DNA from: an uncultured Altererythrobacter sp.
Lineage (GTDB): Bacteria > Pseudomonadota > Alphaproteobacteria > Sphingomonadales > Sphingomonadaceae
DNA: 64,000 nucleotides
Assembly: GCA_946886565.1 (NCBI GenBank)
Contig: CAMPIX010000014.1
Span: 1 to 64,000 of the forward strand
Reading direction: 5' to 3'
The notes beneath the pieces are model-generated. The model was not told the origin of the DNA and did no database searches. It was given only the letters and a program-made list of their open reading frames with translations. The translations under genes and the position numbers were made by a program. Numbering within the stretch: the first letter of the stretch is position 1; every line of letters starts with the position of its first letter. Positions 33,217-42,683 of this stretch are shown piece after piece.

Positions 33217-34323
33217 ATGGCGCTCTTCCCCGGCCAGCCGGTACGTATCCAGCCCTATTTCGGGCACCGCAGCCACAGCCGGCTGGTGGTCGCAGCCCGC
33301 GCCTTGCGATCGGGCAAGCCGGGTTACGAGAACGGCGGACGGCTTCAGGCTATGCGCACGATGCTCGCGCAGTTCGCCTCGCGCGAGGTCGAGGGACTCG
33401 CAGTCACGCTCGAACTCAAGTCGCCCGAGGGCTGCCGTACGAAATACCCCGGCACCACCGACCGCGAGGGCTTCGTCCGCTTCGAGATCGAGCTGGGCGA
33501 GGACTGGCCGCTCCCGGCCTACCCCGCGTGGGAGATCGTCTGCCTCCACTGGCTGAACCGCGACGGTCCGCAGTGCATCCACGGCCACGTCCTCGTGCCC
33601 GGCGCGCGGACCACGCTCGCGGTCGTGTCCGACATAGACGACACGATCGTCGAGACCGGCATAACGGGCGGCTTCCGGCAACTGATGCGCAACTGGCGCC
33701 GCGTGCTTGCCGAGCTGCCCGACGAGCGCATCGCGGCGCCCGGCGCCGACGCCTTCTACGGCGCCCTGGGCGGCGGCGCGGTGCTCCCGGGCCGGGGAGG
33801 TGCGGGCGACGCGGTGTCCGCCACCCATCGGCCATTCTTCTACGTGTCTTCGAGCCCGTGGAACCTGTTTTCCTACCTCGTGGCGTTCCTGCGAAGCCGC
33901 AAGCTGCCCCTCGGCCCGTTGTTGCTGCGCGACTGGGGCTTCGACCGCGCCACGCTCGGCGCAGCGAGTCACGGCGAGCACAAGCGCGCGGCGATCGACG
34001 CGTTGCTCGCGATGTATCCGCATATCCGCTTCGCGCTGATCGGCGACGACACCCAGGGCGACCTGCCCGCTTATGCGGAGGTGGTCACGCACAACCTCGG
34101 CCAGGTCGCCGCGGTCTTCATCCGCACCGCGAGCGGCGCGCCGCTCTCGCCCGAGGAACTCGGCGGCAAGGCCGCGATCGAGGCCGCGGGCGTTCCCTTG
34201 TGGCTCGGCGCGAGCTACGAGACCGGACAGGACTTTCTGCGCGTCGCGGGCCTGAGGGCGCACGGCGACGCGGCGAAGATCGTTGAAACGGTCGAAGCCG
34301 CGCACGATACCGCGGCTGCCTGA
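33217..34323 (+). CDS. App1-family phosphatidate phosphatase-like protein (DUF2183)
   Basis: About 368 residues with the HAD-type App1 catalytic domain. VVSDIDDTIVETGI (DIDDT at 139-143) is the nucleophile motif, FYVSSSPWNLF is motif II, and FALIGDDTQGDLPAY is the acid motif. Yeast App1 dephosphorylates phosphatidate and related lipid phosphates; bacterial members have unknown substrates. ATG 33217 is taken; a TTG nine bases upstream is possible and neither has a strong ribosome site. It precedes an esterase gene by 12 bases, probably an operon. Confidence 0.88.
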   Translation: MALFPGQPVRIQPYFGHRSHSRLVVAARALRSGKPGYENGGRLQAMRTMLAQFASREVEGLAVTLELKSPEGCRTKYPGTTDREGFVRFEIELGEDWPLPAYPAWEIVCLHWLNRDGPQCIHGHVLVPGARTTLAVVSDIDDTIVETGITGGFRQLMRNWRRVLAELPDERIAAPGADAFYGALGGGAVLPGRGGAGDAVSATHRPFFYVSSSPWNLFSYLVAFLRSRKLPLGPLLLRDWGFDRATLGAASHGEHKRAAIDALLAMYPHIRFALIGDDTQGDLPAYAEVVTHNLGQVAAVFIRTASGAPLSPEELGGKAAIEAAGVPLWLGASYETGQDFLRVAGLRAHGDAAKIVETVEAAHDTAAA

Positions 34324-34335
34324 CGGGGGAAACAC

Positions 34336-35286
34336 ATGGCGCGAGCACGACGGAGACCGGGGTTCGTGGGCTGGACACTGATCCTCGCCGCCTTGCTCGT
34401 CGCGGCATTGGCCGCGATCTGGTTGTGGGCGACGAACAACGACGCGGTGGCGTTGCTCGACCGGATCGACCGCGCCTTCACCGCAGGCGATGCGGAGCTT
34501 GCCATCGGGCCGGCGGCCTATGGCGAGCATCCCCAGCAGCGCCTGCTCGCCTATCGCCCCGCGACATCGGACGCGAGCGGATCGTTGCCGGTGCTGGTGT
34601 TCTTTCACGGCGGCGGATGGCACTCGGGGCGGCCCGAGGATTACGCCTTCGTCGCCCGCAATTTCGCGCCGGAGGGGTTCGTGGTGGTGACCGCGGGCTA
34701 TCGCCTCAACGAAGCCGGGCGCTATCCCGCGATGCTCGAGGACGGCGCCGCCGCGGTCCGTTGGGTACGCGACAATGCCCCGGATCTGGGCGGCGACCCT
34801 TCCCGAATCTACCTGATGGGGCACTCGGCGGGGGCCTATAACGCGATCATGCTGGCGCTCGACCCGCAATGGCTGGCGAACGAGGGGCTGTCGCCCGATG
34901 CGATCGAGGGTGCGATCGGGCTTGCCGGACCGTACGATTTCTACCCGTTCGACAAGGATTCGAGCCGCAACGCCTTCGGCCATGTCGCCACGCCCGAGAT
35001 CACGCAGCCGATCGCTTTCGCGCGCGCCGATGCGCCCGCGCTGCTGCTCGCAACCGGAGACGAGGATACGATAGTGCGGCCGCGCAATTCGTTCGCCTTG
35101 GCGCGCGCGCTCACCCGGGCGGGGCGTCCGAGCGAACCGGTGGTGTTCGAGGGCATGGACCACAAGGAGATCGTGATGGCGCTCGCGCGCCCGTTCGACC
35201 GCGACGCCCGGGTCAAGCGCGCAGTGCTCGATTTCCTCGCCGCGCCCGAGACGGAACGCGCGCCAGTGCAGCCGGCAGCGCGCTGA
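34336..35286 (+). CDS. Membrane-anchored alpha/beta hydrolase (esterase, BD-FAE-like)
   Basis: A 316-residue esterase with an N-terminal transmembrane anchor (about 12-32). HGGGWHSG (91-98) is the oxyanion motif of the hormone-sensitive-lipase/BD-FAE group, GHSAG (162-166) carries Ser164, TGDEDTIV holds the acid and GMDHKE the His. GGGGGAAACAC precedes the ATG. The catalytic domain should face the periplasm. It lies 12 bases after the App1-like gene. Confidence 0.85.
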   Translation: MARARRRPGFVGWTLILAALLVAALAAIWLWATNNDAVALLDRIDRAFTAGDAELAIGPAAYGEHPQQRLLAYRPATSDASGSLPVLVFFHGGGWHSGRPEDYAFVARNFAPEGFVVVTAGYRLNEAGRYPAMLEDGAAAVRWVRDNAPDLGGDPSRIYLMGHSAGAYNAIMLALDPQWLANEGLSPDAIEGAIGLAGPYDFYPFDKDSSRNAFGHVATPEITQPIAFARADAPALLLATGDEDTIVRPRNSFALARALTRAGRPSEPVVFEGMDHKEIVMALARPFDRDARVKRAVLDFLAAPETERAPVQPAAR

Positions 35287-35320
35287 TCTTCATTGGCGGT
35301 TCAGCCCGACAAGGGCTAGC

Positions 35321-36685
35321 ATGGCGCACATGCAGTTCGTCGCCCGCTTCCTCGCGCTGATCGCGGCCCTTTCGCTGATCGTGCAGCCGGTCGCCGCGCA
35401 ATCGATCCTGCGCGACGCCGAGACCGAGGCGCTGCTCGACGACATGGCCGCGCCGCTGGTCGAGGCCGCCGGTCTCGAGCCGGGCAACGTCGACATCGTG
35501 CTGATCGACGATCCTTCGATCAACGCCTTCGTGGCCGGGGGGCAGGCGGTCTACATCCACACCGGACTGATCGACGCCGCCGACACCGCGAACGAGGTCC
35601 AGGGCGTGATCGCGCACGAACTCGGCCATATCACCGGCGGCCACGTGATCCGCCATTCCGAAGGCGCGGGCGCGGCGGCCAACATCTCGATCCTCTCGCT
35701 CCTGCTCGGGGTGGGCGCGGCGCTCGCGGGCGCGGGCGACGCGGCGATGGGCATGATCATGGCCGGGCAGCGCGCGGCGATGGGCAAGTACCTCGCGTTC
35801 AGCAGGGTGCAGGAATCCTCCGCCGACGCCGCCGGGGTGGAGTACCTGTCCGAAGCCGGCATCTCGGGCCGCGGCTCGCTGGCGTTCTTCGGCAAGCTCC
35901 AGAACCAGGAGTTCCGCTACGGCTACAGCCAGGACGACGATGCCGCGTTCACGCGCACCCACCCGCTCTCGGGCGAGCGCATCGCGCGCCTGCGTCGGGA
36001 CTATCAGAGCGATCCCGCGTGGGATGCGCCCGACGACCCCGAGCTCCAGGCGCGGTTCGAGCGGGTGAAGGCCAAGCTGTTCGGTTATCAGCAAAAGCCC
36101 GAGCGCACGCTGCAGGCTTTCCCCGAGACGATGACCGGAATACCCGCGCGCTACGCCCGCGCCTACGCCTGGCACAAGGATGCGCAGATCGAGAAGGCGC
36201 TCGCCGAGACCGAAGCGTTGCTCGAGGCGAAGCCCAACGATCCCTATTTCCTCGAACTGAAAGGCCAGGTGCTGCTCGAATCGGGCCAGCCCGAGGCTGC
36301 GCTCGCACCGCTGCGGCGCGCGACCGAGCTCACCGGCAATCGGCCGCTTATCGCCTCGATGTTCGGCCACGCGCTGATCGCGACCGAGAACGAGGAGCAC
36401 TATGCCGAGGCCGAGCGCGTGCTGCGCGCGGCGGTTTCGCGCGACCGGCTCAATCCTTTCGCCTGGTACCAGCTCGGCATGGTCCATGCAGCGCAGGGCG
36501 ACATGCCCCGCGCGCGGCTCGCGAGCGCCGAGCAGCAGGTGATGAACCGCCAGTACGCGCTGGCGCTCCGCAGCGCGCAGGCGGCCGAGGCGGGCCTGCC
36601 CGAAGGCACCCCCGACTGGATCCGCGCGCAGGATATCGCATTGCAGGCGCGCGCGGCGCTTGAACGCGAGCAGGAGCGCCGGTAG
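35321..36685 (+). CDS. M48-family metalloprotease with TPR-like C-terminus (BepA-like)
   Basis: A 454-residue exported zinc protease. The signal peptide (about 1-26) ends at VAAQ. The M48 domain has HELGH (99-103) with the third ligand in SSADAAG (about 165). From about residue 270 come tetratricopeptide-like helices (KDAQIEKALAETEALLEAKP, then PEAALAPLRRATELTGNRPL). The architecture matches BepA, which maintains outer-membrane protein assembly. ATG 35321 has AAGGG upstream; ATG 35330 is an alternative. It is followed 11 bases later by a DsbA-like gene. Confidence 0.9.
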   Translation: MAHMQFVARFLALIAALSLIVQPVAAQSILRDAETEALLDDMAAPLVEAAGLEPGNVDIVLIDDPSINAFVAGGQAVYIHTGLIDAADTANEVQGVIAHELGHITGGHVIRHSEGAGAAANISILSLLLGVGAALAGAGDAAMGMIMAGQRAAMGKYLAFSRVQESSADAAGVEYLSEAGISGRGSLAFFGKLQNQEFRYGYSQDDDAAFTRTHPLSGERIARLRRDYQSDPAWDAPDDPELQARFERVKAKLFGYQQKPERTLQAFPETMTGIPARYARAYAWHKDAQIEKALAETEALLEAKPNDPYFLELKGQVLLESGQPEAALAPLRRATELTGNRPLIASMFGHALIATENEEHYAEAERVLRAAVSRDRLNPFAWYQLGMVHAAQGDMPRARLASAEQQVMNRQYALALRSAQAAEAGLPEGTPDWIRAQDIALQARAALEREQERR

Positions 36686-36696
36686 CGCTCCCGCCC

Positions 36697-37395
36697 ATGA
36701 GCCGCAAAAGCTATCTCGCCGTCGCGCTGCTGGCGCTGGTTTTCGGCTTCGCCGGCGCGGCGCTGTGGTCGCTGAGCGGGCTCGGCGACCGGCAGACTCG
36801 CGGCTACCTGCTCGAGAATCCGGAGCTGCTCGCCGAAATGGCGGACCGCTATCAGGCTCAGCAGGCCGGCGAACGGCTGGCGGCGGTCGCCGACGAGGTC
36901 GCGACCCCCTTCCCCGGCGCGGTGCTCGGCAATCCCGACGGCGCGGTCACGCTGGTCGAGTTCACCGACTATGGCTGCACTTATTGCCGGATGAGCAAGC
37001 CCGACGTCGAGCGGCTGGTCGCGGAGAACCCCGACTTGCGCGTAGTGATCCGCGAATGGCCGATCTTCCGCGGCAGCGAGCCCGCCGCGCGCATGGCGCT
37101 TGCCGCTGCCAAGCAGGGCAAGTTCGCCGCGTTCCACAGCGCGATGTTCGAGCTCGGCCCACCCGATCCGGCGAGCATCGAGAAGGCCGCGCGCGCCGCC
37201 GGGCTCGATATGGCCGCCGCGCGGACCTTCGCCGCATCGGACGAAGCCTCGTTCGAGATCGCCAAGACGATGGGCCTTGCCGAGAAGCTCGGCTTCACCG
37301 GCACTCCGAGCTGGGTCGTGGGCGGCGAGGTGATCGAGGGCGCGGTGGGCTACGAGGCGCTCGATGCGGCGGTCGACGACGCGCGCGGATCGTGA
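36697..37395 (+). CDS. DsbA-family thiol oxidoreductase
   Basis: A 232-residue protein with an N-terminal signal anchor (SYLAVALLALVFGFAGAAL), a short helical region (the ScsC/DsbA N-terminal type) and a thioredoxin/DsbA domain with the active site CTYC (94-97) in TDYGCTYCRMSKPD. The cis-Pro loop GTPSWVVGG and a DsbA helical insertion are present. It acts on periplasmic disulfides, possibly of the flanking proteases. Its stop overlaps the start of the next gene (GTGA). Confidence 0.9.
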   Translation: MSRKSYLAVALLALVFGFAGAALWSLSGLGDRQTRGYLLENPELLAEMADRYQAQQAGERLAAVADEVATPFPGAVLGNPDGAVTLVEFTDYGCTYCRMSKPDVERLVAENPDLRVVIREWPIFRGSEPAARMALAAAKQGKFAAFHSAMFELGPPDPASIEKAARAAGLDMAAARTFAASDEASFEIAKTMGLAEKLGFTGTPSWVVGGEVIEGAVGYEALDAAVDDARGS

Positions 37396-38351
37396 TCCGC
37401 GCCGCGGCCGCGCTTGCGCTGCTGCCGGCTCTATCGTTCGGGCCGTCTGCCACGGCGCTGGCGCAATCCTCCGATCAGACAACCGCACTCGCCGCGCTCC
37501 AGCGCGACGATGCGCGGCTGGTCGCGATCGGCTGGCGACTGGCGACCGGCAACGCGCGCTTCTGCGCCGATGCTCAGCCCGCGGTCGGTTTGCTGCTGCA
37601 GGACATGGCCGGATACACCCAGCCGGCGGCGGTGCGCGCCGCGGCGGGGATCGAAGGGCCGATCGCGGTCCAGGCGGTCGCGCCCGGCTCGCCCGCCGCC
37701 ACCGCCGGGCTGCGCGCCAACCTCCCCGTCGCGGCGATCGACGGGGTGATGCTCGCGGGATTGCCCTCGGGAGAGCGCTCGGACTGGCGCCGGCTGGCCG
37801 CGATCCACGCGATGATCGAGCGATCGCTGGCCGCGGATGGCCAAGTGGTGCTGACCCTCGGCGAAGGAAAACAGGTCGCGCTCGCCGGCGTCCCCGCCTG
37901 CCCGAGCCGGTTCGAGCTCGTTGCGGGCGACGAAGCCGCCGCCGACGGTGCGCGCGTGGTGATCGGGCGCGAATTCCCCGGGCTCGGCTACGCGGAGGAC
38001 GAGTTCGCCGCCGCGCTCGCGCACGAACTCGCGCACAACCTGCTCGGGCACCCGGCCTGGCTCGATGCGCGCGGGCGCGAGCGCCGCGATGTGCGCGCGA
38101 CCGAGCGCGAGGCCGACCGCCTGATGCCGTGGCTGCTCGCCAACGCCGGCTACGAACCCGCTGCGAGCTTGCGCTTCATGCGCCGGTGGGGACCGGAGCA
38201 CGGTGGCGGGCTGTTCCGCAAGCGCACGCACGCGGGCTGGGACGAACGCGCCGAAACGATCGAAGCCGAGCTGACCCGCGTCGAAGCCGCGCGCGCACCC
38301 GATGGCAGCGCCGACTGGCGGCGCCTGTTCGCGCGCGAGATCGAGCCCTAA
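37392..38351 (+). CDS. Exported M48-like metallopeptidase with PDZ-like domain
   Basis: A 319-residue protein from GTG 37392, overlapping the DsbA-like stop by 4 bases. The signal peptide is at about 1-25. A PDZ-like region follows (VAPGSPAATAGLRANLPVAA, about 95-115), then HELAH (211-215) with a downstream Glu in TEREADRLM, the HExxH...E layout of peptidases. It is the second M48-like protease of the three-gene unit protease-DsbA-protease. The substrate is unknown. Confidence 0.82.
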   Translation: MIRAAAALALLPALSFGPSATALAQSSDQTTALAALQRDDARLVAIGWRLATGNARFCADAQPAVGLLLQDMAGYTQPAAVRAAAGIEGPIAVQAVAPGSPAATAGLRANLPVAAIDGVMLAGLPSGERSDWRRLAAIHAMIERSLAADGQVVLTLGEGKQVALAGVPACPSRFELVAGDEAAADGARVVIGREFPGLGYAEDEFAAALAHELAHNLLGHPAWLDARGRERRDVRATEREADRLMPWLLANAGYEPAASLRFMRRWGPEHGGGLFRKRTHAGWDERAETIEAELTRVEAARAPDGSADWRRLFAREIEP

Positions 38352-38354
38352 GCG

Positions 38355-38975
38355 CTACTCGGCCGCTTCGGCCTGCTCTTCCAGCTGGTAAAGACTCGCG
38401 AGCGGCTTCGCCATCACCCGGCGCACCATCGGCTCGAAGAATTCGAGCGGTTCGCTCTCGTAATCCGGATCGAACGCCGCCTGGTCGTACTTCTCGCAGA
38501 ACTCGGCGCAGGCCTCGAAGTGCTTGTGCCCGCGAAACGCTTCGCGCGCGTCCTTGTCCATCCCGAGGTAGTGGAAATAATAGTAGCCCTGGAAATGGCC
38601 GTGGTGCTGGCAAATCCAGTGCAGCTCCTCGCTGACGAACGGCTTGATGATCGAAGCGCCGACCTCCGGATGATTGAAGCTGCCGAGCGTGTCGCCGATG
38701 TCGTGCAGCAGCGCCATGACAACATATTGCTCATTGCGCCCGTCGCGGTGCGCGCGAGTGGCGGTCTGCAGCGAATGCTCGAGCCGGCAGACCGGAAAGC
38801 CGCCGAAATCGCCGTCGAGCAGCTTCAAGTGCTCGAGCACGCGATCGGGCAGGCCCTTGGCGAACTGGCGGTATTCGCCGCCGATGATCGCCCAGTCCTC
38901 GGCAGTGCCTTGCTTCATCTCGCGAAATTTCGCGCGCTCGGCGGCGCCGTGGAGCGTCTGTTCGGTAACATCCAT
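38355..38975 (-). CDS. HD-domain protein, possible mixed-valent di-iron oxygenase
   Basis: A 206-residue HD-superfamily protein. The metal ligands are seen in CRLEHSLQTATRAH, LLHDIGDTLG, CQHHGHFQGYYY and a later Asp. The HSLQTA...LLHDIGD pattern resembles the PhnZ/TmpB group, which cleaves hydroxy-phosphonates using a mixed-valent Fe centre, more than ordinary HD phosphohydrolases. No phosphonate genes are near, so the substrate is open. ATG 38975 is chosen for AAGGAG at 8-base spacing. Convergent with the preceding protease gene. Confidence 0.8.
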   Translation of the reverse strand: MDVTEQTLHGAAERAKFREMKQGTAEDWAIIGGEYRQFAKGLPDRVLEHLKLLDGDFGGFPVCRLEHSLQTATRAHRDGRNEQYVVMALLHDIGDTLGSFNHPEVGASIIKPFVSEELHWICQHHGHFQGYYYFHYLGMDKDAREAFRGHKHFEACAEFCEKYDQAAFDPDYESEPLEFFEPMVRRVMAKPLASLYQLEEQAEAAE

Positions 38976-39067
38976 TTGCATCTCTCCTTGCAACCGATCC
39001 TAACTTGAAACGCTGCGCAGACCAAAACAATCTGACCTGGACCCCCGAATTCGTCTAAGGCGTTGGG

Positions 39068-40279
39068 ATGGCCATGCTGCCTTTTCGCCCCACGCCGTTC
39101 TTCGCCAACAAGAACCGCGCGTTCTGGAACCTGCAGTTCGCCGGGTGGGGCGGGGCGATGCTGCTGCGCGCGATTTCCTCGCTCGCCAACGGCCAGCCGT
39201 TCGATCTGATCGTGCCGATCATGATCGAGATCGTCACCGGGTTCTCGATCAGCCTCGTGCTCTCGGTGATCTATCGCAAGCTGATCAACCGCAAGCCGCT
39301 GGTCACCTGGGGGGTGACGGCGCTGGTGCTGGCGGTCGCGGTGAGCGCCTACGCCTTCATAAACGGCTGGGTATTCACGCTCTACAGTCCGCAAAGCGAT
39401 ATCGGCTTTGCGAGGCTCCTCCTCGGCATCTCGATCCTGCCGATGGCGCTGCTCGGCGCGTGGTCGGCGCTCTACTACGCGATCAACTACTTTCTCCAGG
39501 TCGAGGAACAGGCTGACCGGCTCGAGCGGCTCGAGGCGCAGGCGACGAGCGCGCAGCTCGCCATGCTGCGCTACCAGCTCAACCCGCACTTCCTGTTCAA
39601 CACCCTCAATTCGATCAGCACGCTGGTGCTGCTGAAGCAGACCGAGCCCGCCAATGCGATGCTCACCCGCCTGTCATCGTTCCTGCGCCACACGCTGGTG
39701 AGTCAGCCCGGCGGCAAGGTGACGCTGGCCGAAGAGGTCGAGACGCTCCAGCTCTACCTCGGGATCGAGCGCATGCGGTTCGAGGAGCGGCTGCGCACCG
39801 ACTTCGAGATCGAGCCCGCCGCCGCACACGCCAGCCTGCCCTCGATGCTGCTCCAGCCGCTGGTCGAGAACGCGATCAAGTACGCGGTCTCGGCGCAGGA
39901 GGAGGGCGCGCGGATCAGCGTTTCGGCTCGACTCGTCGGAAACCGTCTGCGCGTCACCGTTTCCGACACCGGGCCGGGCTTGCAACGCGGGCCGGCGCGC
40001 TCCAGCCTTGCCCCCGCAATCATGGGCGACGGACAGGCGGTTTCGACCGGAGTCGGCCTCGCCAATATCAGGAACCGGCTTGCGCAGGCCTATGGCGACG
40101 ACCATCTGTTCGACATCCGCACCCCGCCCGAGGGCGGGTTCACCGTGATCATCGAGCTCCCGCACGAACGCACCGCAGCCGAGGAACCGGCGGCCCTTCC
40201 CCCGCGTATCACCGAAAATCCAGCGACACCCTCTCCCGCCGCACCTTCAATGCGGCGACCGATCGGAACCGAAACATGA
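39068..40279 (+). CDS. LytS/AlgZ-type sensor histidine kinase
   Basis: A 403-residue membrane kinase. Four hydrophobic segments in residues 25-145 are followed by a short coiled coil (EEQADRLERLEAQA). The His_kinase domain carries the phospho-acceptor His174 in QLNPHFLFNTLNS. The HATPase part has LVENAIKYAV (N box), VSDTGPGLQ and GVGLANIRNRL. It overlaps the LytTR regulator gene by 4 bases, forming a cognate pair. The signal is unknown; such kinases often sense envelope state. Confidence 0.92.
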   Translation: MAMLPFRPTPFFANKNRAFWNLQFAGWGGAMLLRAISSLANGQPFDLIVPIMIEIVTGFSISLVLSVIYRKLINRKPLVTWGVTALVLAVAVSAYAFINGWVFTLYSPQSDIGFARLLLGISILPMALLGAWSALYYAINYFLQVEEQADRLERLEAQATSAQLAMLRYQLNPHFLFNTLNSISTLVLLKQTEPANAMLTRLSSFLRHTLVSQPGGKVTLAEEVETLQLYLGIERMRFEERLRTDFEIEPAAAHASLPSMLLQPLVENAIKYAVSAQEEGARISVSARLVGNRLRVTVSDTGPGLQRGPARSSLAPAIMGDGQAVSTGVGLANIRNRLAQAYGDDHLFDIRTPPEGGFTVIIELPHERTAAEEPAALPPRITENPATPSPAAPSMRRPIGTET

Positions 40280-41073
40280 CCATCCGCACCATCATCGTCG
40301 ACGACGAGAAGCTCGCCATCCAGGGCCTCGAGGTCCGGCTCGAGCCGTTCGAGGACGTCGAGGTGATCGACACCTGCGCCAACGGGCGCGAGGCGATCCG
40401 CAAGATCAAGACCGAAAAGCCCGACCTGGTGTTCCTCGACATCCAGATGCCCGGCTTCGACGGCTTCTCGGTGGTCAAGGGCGTGATGGAGATCGAACCG
40501 CCGCTGTTCGTCTTCGTCACCGCCTTTCAGGAGCACGCGATCCGCGCGTTCGAGGCCAACGCGGTCAACTACCTGATGAAGCCGGTCGACCCCGACAAGC
40601 TCGCCGACACGATCGAGCGCGTGCGCCAGCGGCTCGCCGAGAAGCGCTCTGCCGACGACGCCGAGAAGCTGCTCAACGTGCTGAGCGAGGTCGCGCCCGA
40701 CGCGGCGGAGGAATTCGCCGAGGCCGAGAGCGAATCGAGCGACCGCTTCGAGAAGCTGATCAATATCAAGGATCGCGGGCAGATCTTCCGCGTCGAGGTC
40801 GGCTCGATCGAGCACATCGAGGCGGCGGGCGACTACATGTGCATCTACACCGGCGACAACTCGCTGATCCTGCGCGAGACGATGAAGGACCTCGAGCGCC
40901 GGCTCGACCCGCGCAAGTTCCAGCGCGTCCACCGCTCGACCATCGTCAACCTCGACCAGGTCCGCCAGGTCCGCCCGCACACCAACGGCGAATGCTTCCT
41001 GGTGCTGGACAGCGGCGCGGAGGTGAAGGTGAGCCGGAGTTACAGGGACGTGGTGGCGCGGTTCGTGCATTGA
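40276..41073 (+). CDS. LytTR-type response regulator
   Basis: A 265-residue regulator. The receiver domain has acid pocket VDDE, phospho-acceptor Asp55 in LVFLDIQMPG, Thr in FVTAF and Lys in YLMKPVD, all intact. The C-terminal LytTR domain shows HIEAAGDYMCIY, and RKFQRVHRSTIVNLDQV near the end. It should bind direct repeats upstream of unknown targets. ATGA overlap with the kinase gene. Confidence 0.93.
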   Translation: MTIRTIIVDDEKLAIQGLEVRLEPFEDVEVIDTCANGREAIRKIKTEKPDLVFLDIQMPGFDGFSVVKGVMEIEPPLFVFVTAFQEHAIRAFEANAVNYLMKPVDPDKLADTIERVRQRLAEKRSADDAEKLLNVLSEVAPDAAEEFAEAESESSDRFEKLINIKDRGQIFRVEVGSIEHIEAAGDYMCIYTGDNSLILRETMKDLERRLDPRKFQRVHRSTIVNLDQVRQVRPHTNGECFLVLDSGAEVKVSRSYRDVVARFVH

Positions 41074-41117
41074 TTCGGACGCTTTGCGTCCCGGCCGTGC
41101 GGTGATAGAGGCGTGGC

Positions 41118-41339
41118 ATGACCGACGAACCCGACAACATCGTGTTGCGATACTTGCGCAAGCTGGACGAGAAGCTCGACCGGCTCGACGGCAGGCAGCA
41201 GGAGACCGTTGCGGAGCTGCGGTCGATCAAAACGCATATGTCGGCATTCATGCAGTCTGAGCTTTCGCACGACAGTTCGATTGCATCGATCATCGCGCGC
41301 TTGGAAAAAATCGAACGCCGTCTCGACCTGAACAGTTGA
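41118..41339 (+). CDS. Small coiled-coil protein (73 aa)
   Basis: A 73-residue protein starting MTDEPDNIVLRYLRKLDEKL and continuing as heptad-like helix to a C-terminal ARLEKIERRLDL. Short proteins with the MTDEPDNIVLRYLR start are frequent hypotheticals in alphaproteobacteria. Its stop overlaps the nadC start (TTGA). Function unknown. Confidence 0.65.
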   Translation: MTDEPDNIVLRYLRKLDEKLDRLDGRQQETVAELRSIKTHMSAFMQSELSHDSSIASIIARLEKIERRLDLNS

Positions 41340-42211
41340 GCGCTTTTACCCTCCCCGGCTTCGACCTCGATCGCTTCGTGCGCGAGACGCTCGCCGAGGA
41401 TCTCGGCGAGGGGCTGCCCGGGGGTGGGCACGACGTTACCAGCGAGAGCGTGATCCCGGCCGAGGCGCGCTTTGCGGGTGCGATGGACAGCCGCGATGCG
41501 ATCGTGGTCGCCGGGCTGCCGGTCGCGGCGGCCTTTTTCCGCGCGCTCGATCCGGCGATCGAGATCGAGATTCTCACCGAGGAGGGCGCACAGGTGCCCG
41601 CCGGGACCGACCTGATGCGGCTGTCGGGCAATGCGCGCGCGATGCTCACCGCCGAGCGCAGCGCGCTGAACACCGTCCAGCACCTTTCGGGCATCGCCAC
41701 GCTCACGCGCGCCTACGTCGAAGCGATGGGCGATGCGAAATGCACCCTGCTCGACACGCGCAAGACGCTGCCCGGCCTGCGCATGCTCGAGAAGTACGCC
41801 ACGCGTATGGGCGGCGCGGCGAACCATCGCATGGGGCTGTGGGACGCGGCGATGATCAAGGACAACCACGTCGCCGTCGCGGGCAGCGTGGGCGAGGCGG
41901 TGCGCCGCGCGGTCGCCGCGGGGGTCGAGGAGATCATCTGCGAGGTCGACCGGCTCGAACAGATCGAGCCCGCGCTCGCGGCCGGGGCGACCCGCCTGCT
42001 GCTCGACAATATGGAACCCGATACCCTGCGCGAGGGGGTCTCCGTGGTCGCCCGGATCTCGGCGGGCCGCGTGCCGACCGAGGCGAGCGGCGGGATCACG
42101 CTCGACACGATCGCCGCCAAGGCCGCCACCGGGGTCGACTACGTCTCGGTCGGCCGCCTGACCCAGAGCGCCCCGGCGGCCGATATCGGTCTCGACTTTA
42201 CCCCGCTATAG
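41336..42211 (+). CDS. nadC: Nicotinate-nucleotide pyrophosphorylase (quinolinate phosphoribosyltransferase)
   Basis: A 291-residue NadC that forms nicotinate mononucleotide from quinolinate and PRPP in NAD synthesis. The family motifs LDTRKTLPGLRMLEKYA, HRMGLWDAAMIKDNH, ICEVDRLEQ and LLLDNMEPD and the ending TGVDYVSVGRLTQSAP are all present. TTG 41336 is taken from the 4-base overlap and the family N-terminus; nadA/nadB are not adjacent. Confidence 0.95.
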   Translation: MSAFTLPGFDLDRFVRETLAEDLGEGLPGGGHDVTSESVIPAEARFAGAMDSRDAIVVAGLPVAAAFFRALDPAIEIEILTEEGAQVPAGTDLMRLSGNARAMLTAERSALNTVQHLSGIATLTRAYVEAMGDAKCTLLDTRKTLPGLRMLEKYATRMGGAANHRMGLWDAAMIKDNHVAVAGSVGEAVRRAVAAGVEEIICEVDRLEQIEPALAAGATRLLLDNMEPDTLREGVSVVARISAGRVPTEASGGITLDTIAAKAATGVDYVSVGRLTQSAPAADIGLDFTPL

Positions 42212-42254
42212 GATTGCTGCATCGTGTCAGCTCCAAACAGGAGGGGAGACCGGT

Positions 42255-42683
42255 ATGCGACCTGATTCCATTCGCAAATTCGATATGCTCTGGCTCGGGG
42301 CGCTGGCCCTTGGGATCGTGGCGTTCCTGCTCAGCTACGGCACGCTCAAGGCGCAGGTCGATGCACAACTGGCGGCTTCCGGCATGACATCGGGCGCCGG
42401 TGGAGCCGCGTTGATCGGCGGATTTGTGTTCGGCATCGTGATCAGCCTCGCACTGTGGTTCCTCGTCTCGCGCCTGCGGCTCGAGTTCGTGAAGTGGATT
42501 CTGATCCTGCTGCTGATCTGGGGTCTGGTCAATCTGCCGGCGATTTTCGCCGATGGGTTCACGCTGATCGACGTGCTTTCACTGATCGGAACTGCGATGC
42601 AGGCCGCCGCGATCTACTTCCTGTTCCGGCCCGATGCCAAGGCCTGGTTCGCCGCCAAGGAGAAGGCAGGCGATCCGCAATAG
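42255..42683 (+). CDS. Integral membrane protein (142 aa)
   Basis: A 142-residue protein with four predicted transmembrane helices (about 10-27, 50-70, 77-95, 105-123) and a short charged C-terminus (KAWFAAKEKAGDPQ). GGAGGGGAG upstream of ATG 42255 is a good ribosome site. No signature motif is recognisable. It is followed by the RNase T2 gene, which overlaps it. Confidence 0.75.
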   Translation: MRPDSIRKFDMLWLGALALGIVAFLLSYGTLKAQVDAQLAASGMTSGAGGAALIGGFVFGIVISLALWFLVSRLRLEFVKWILILLLIWGLVNLPAIFADGFTLIDVLSLIGTAMQAAAIYFLFRPDAKAWFAAKEKAGDPQ

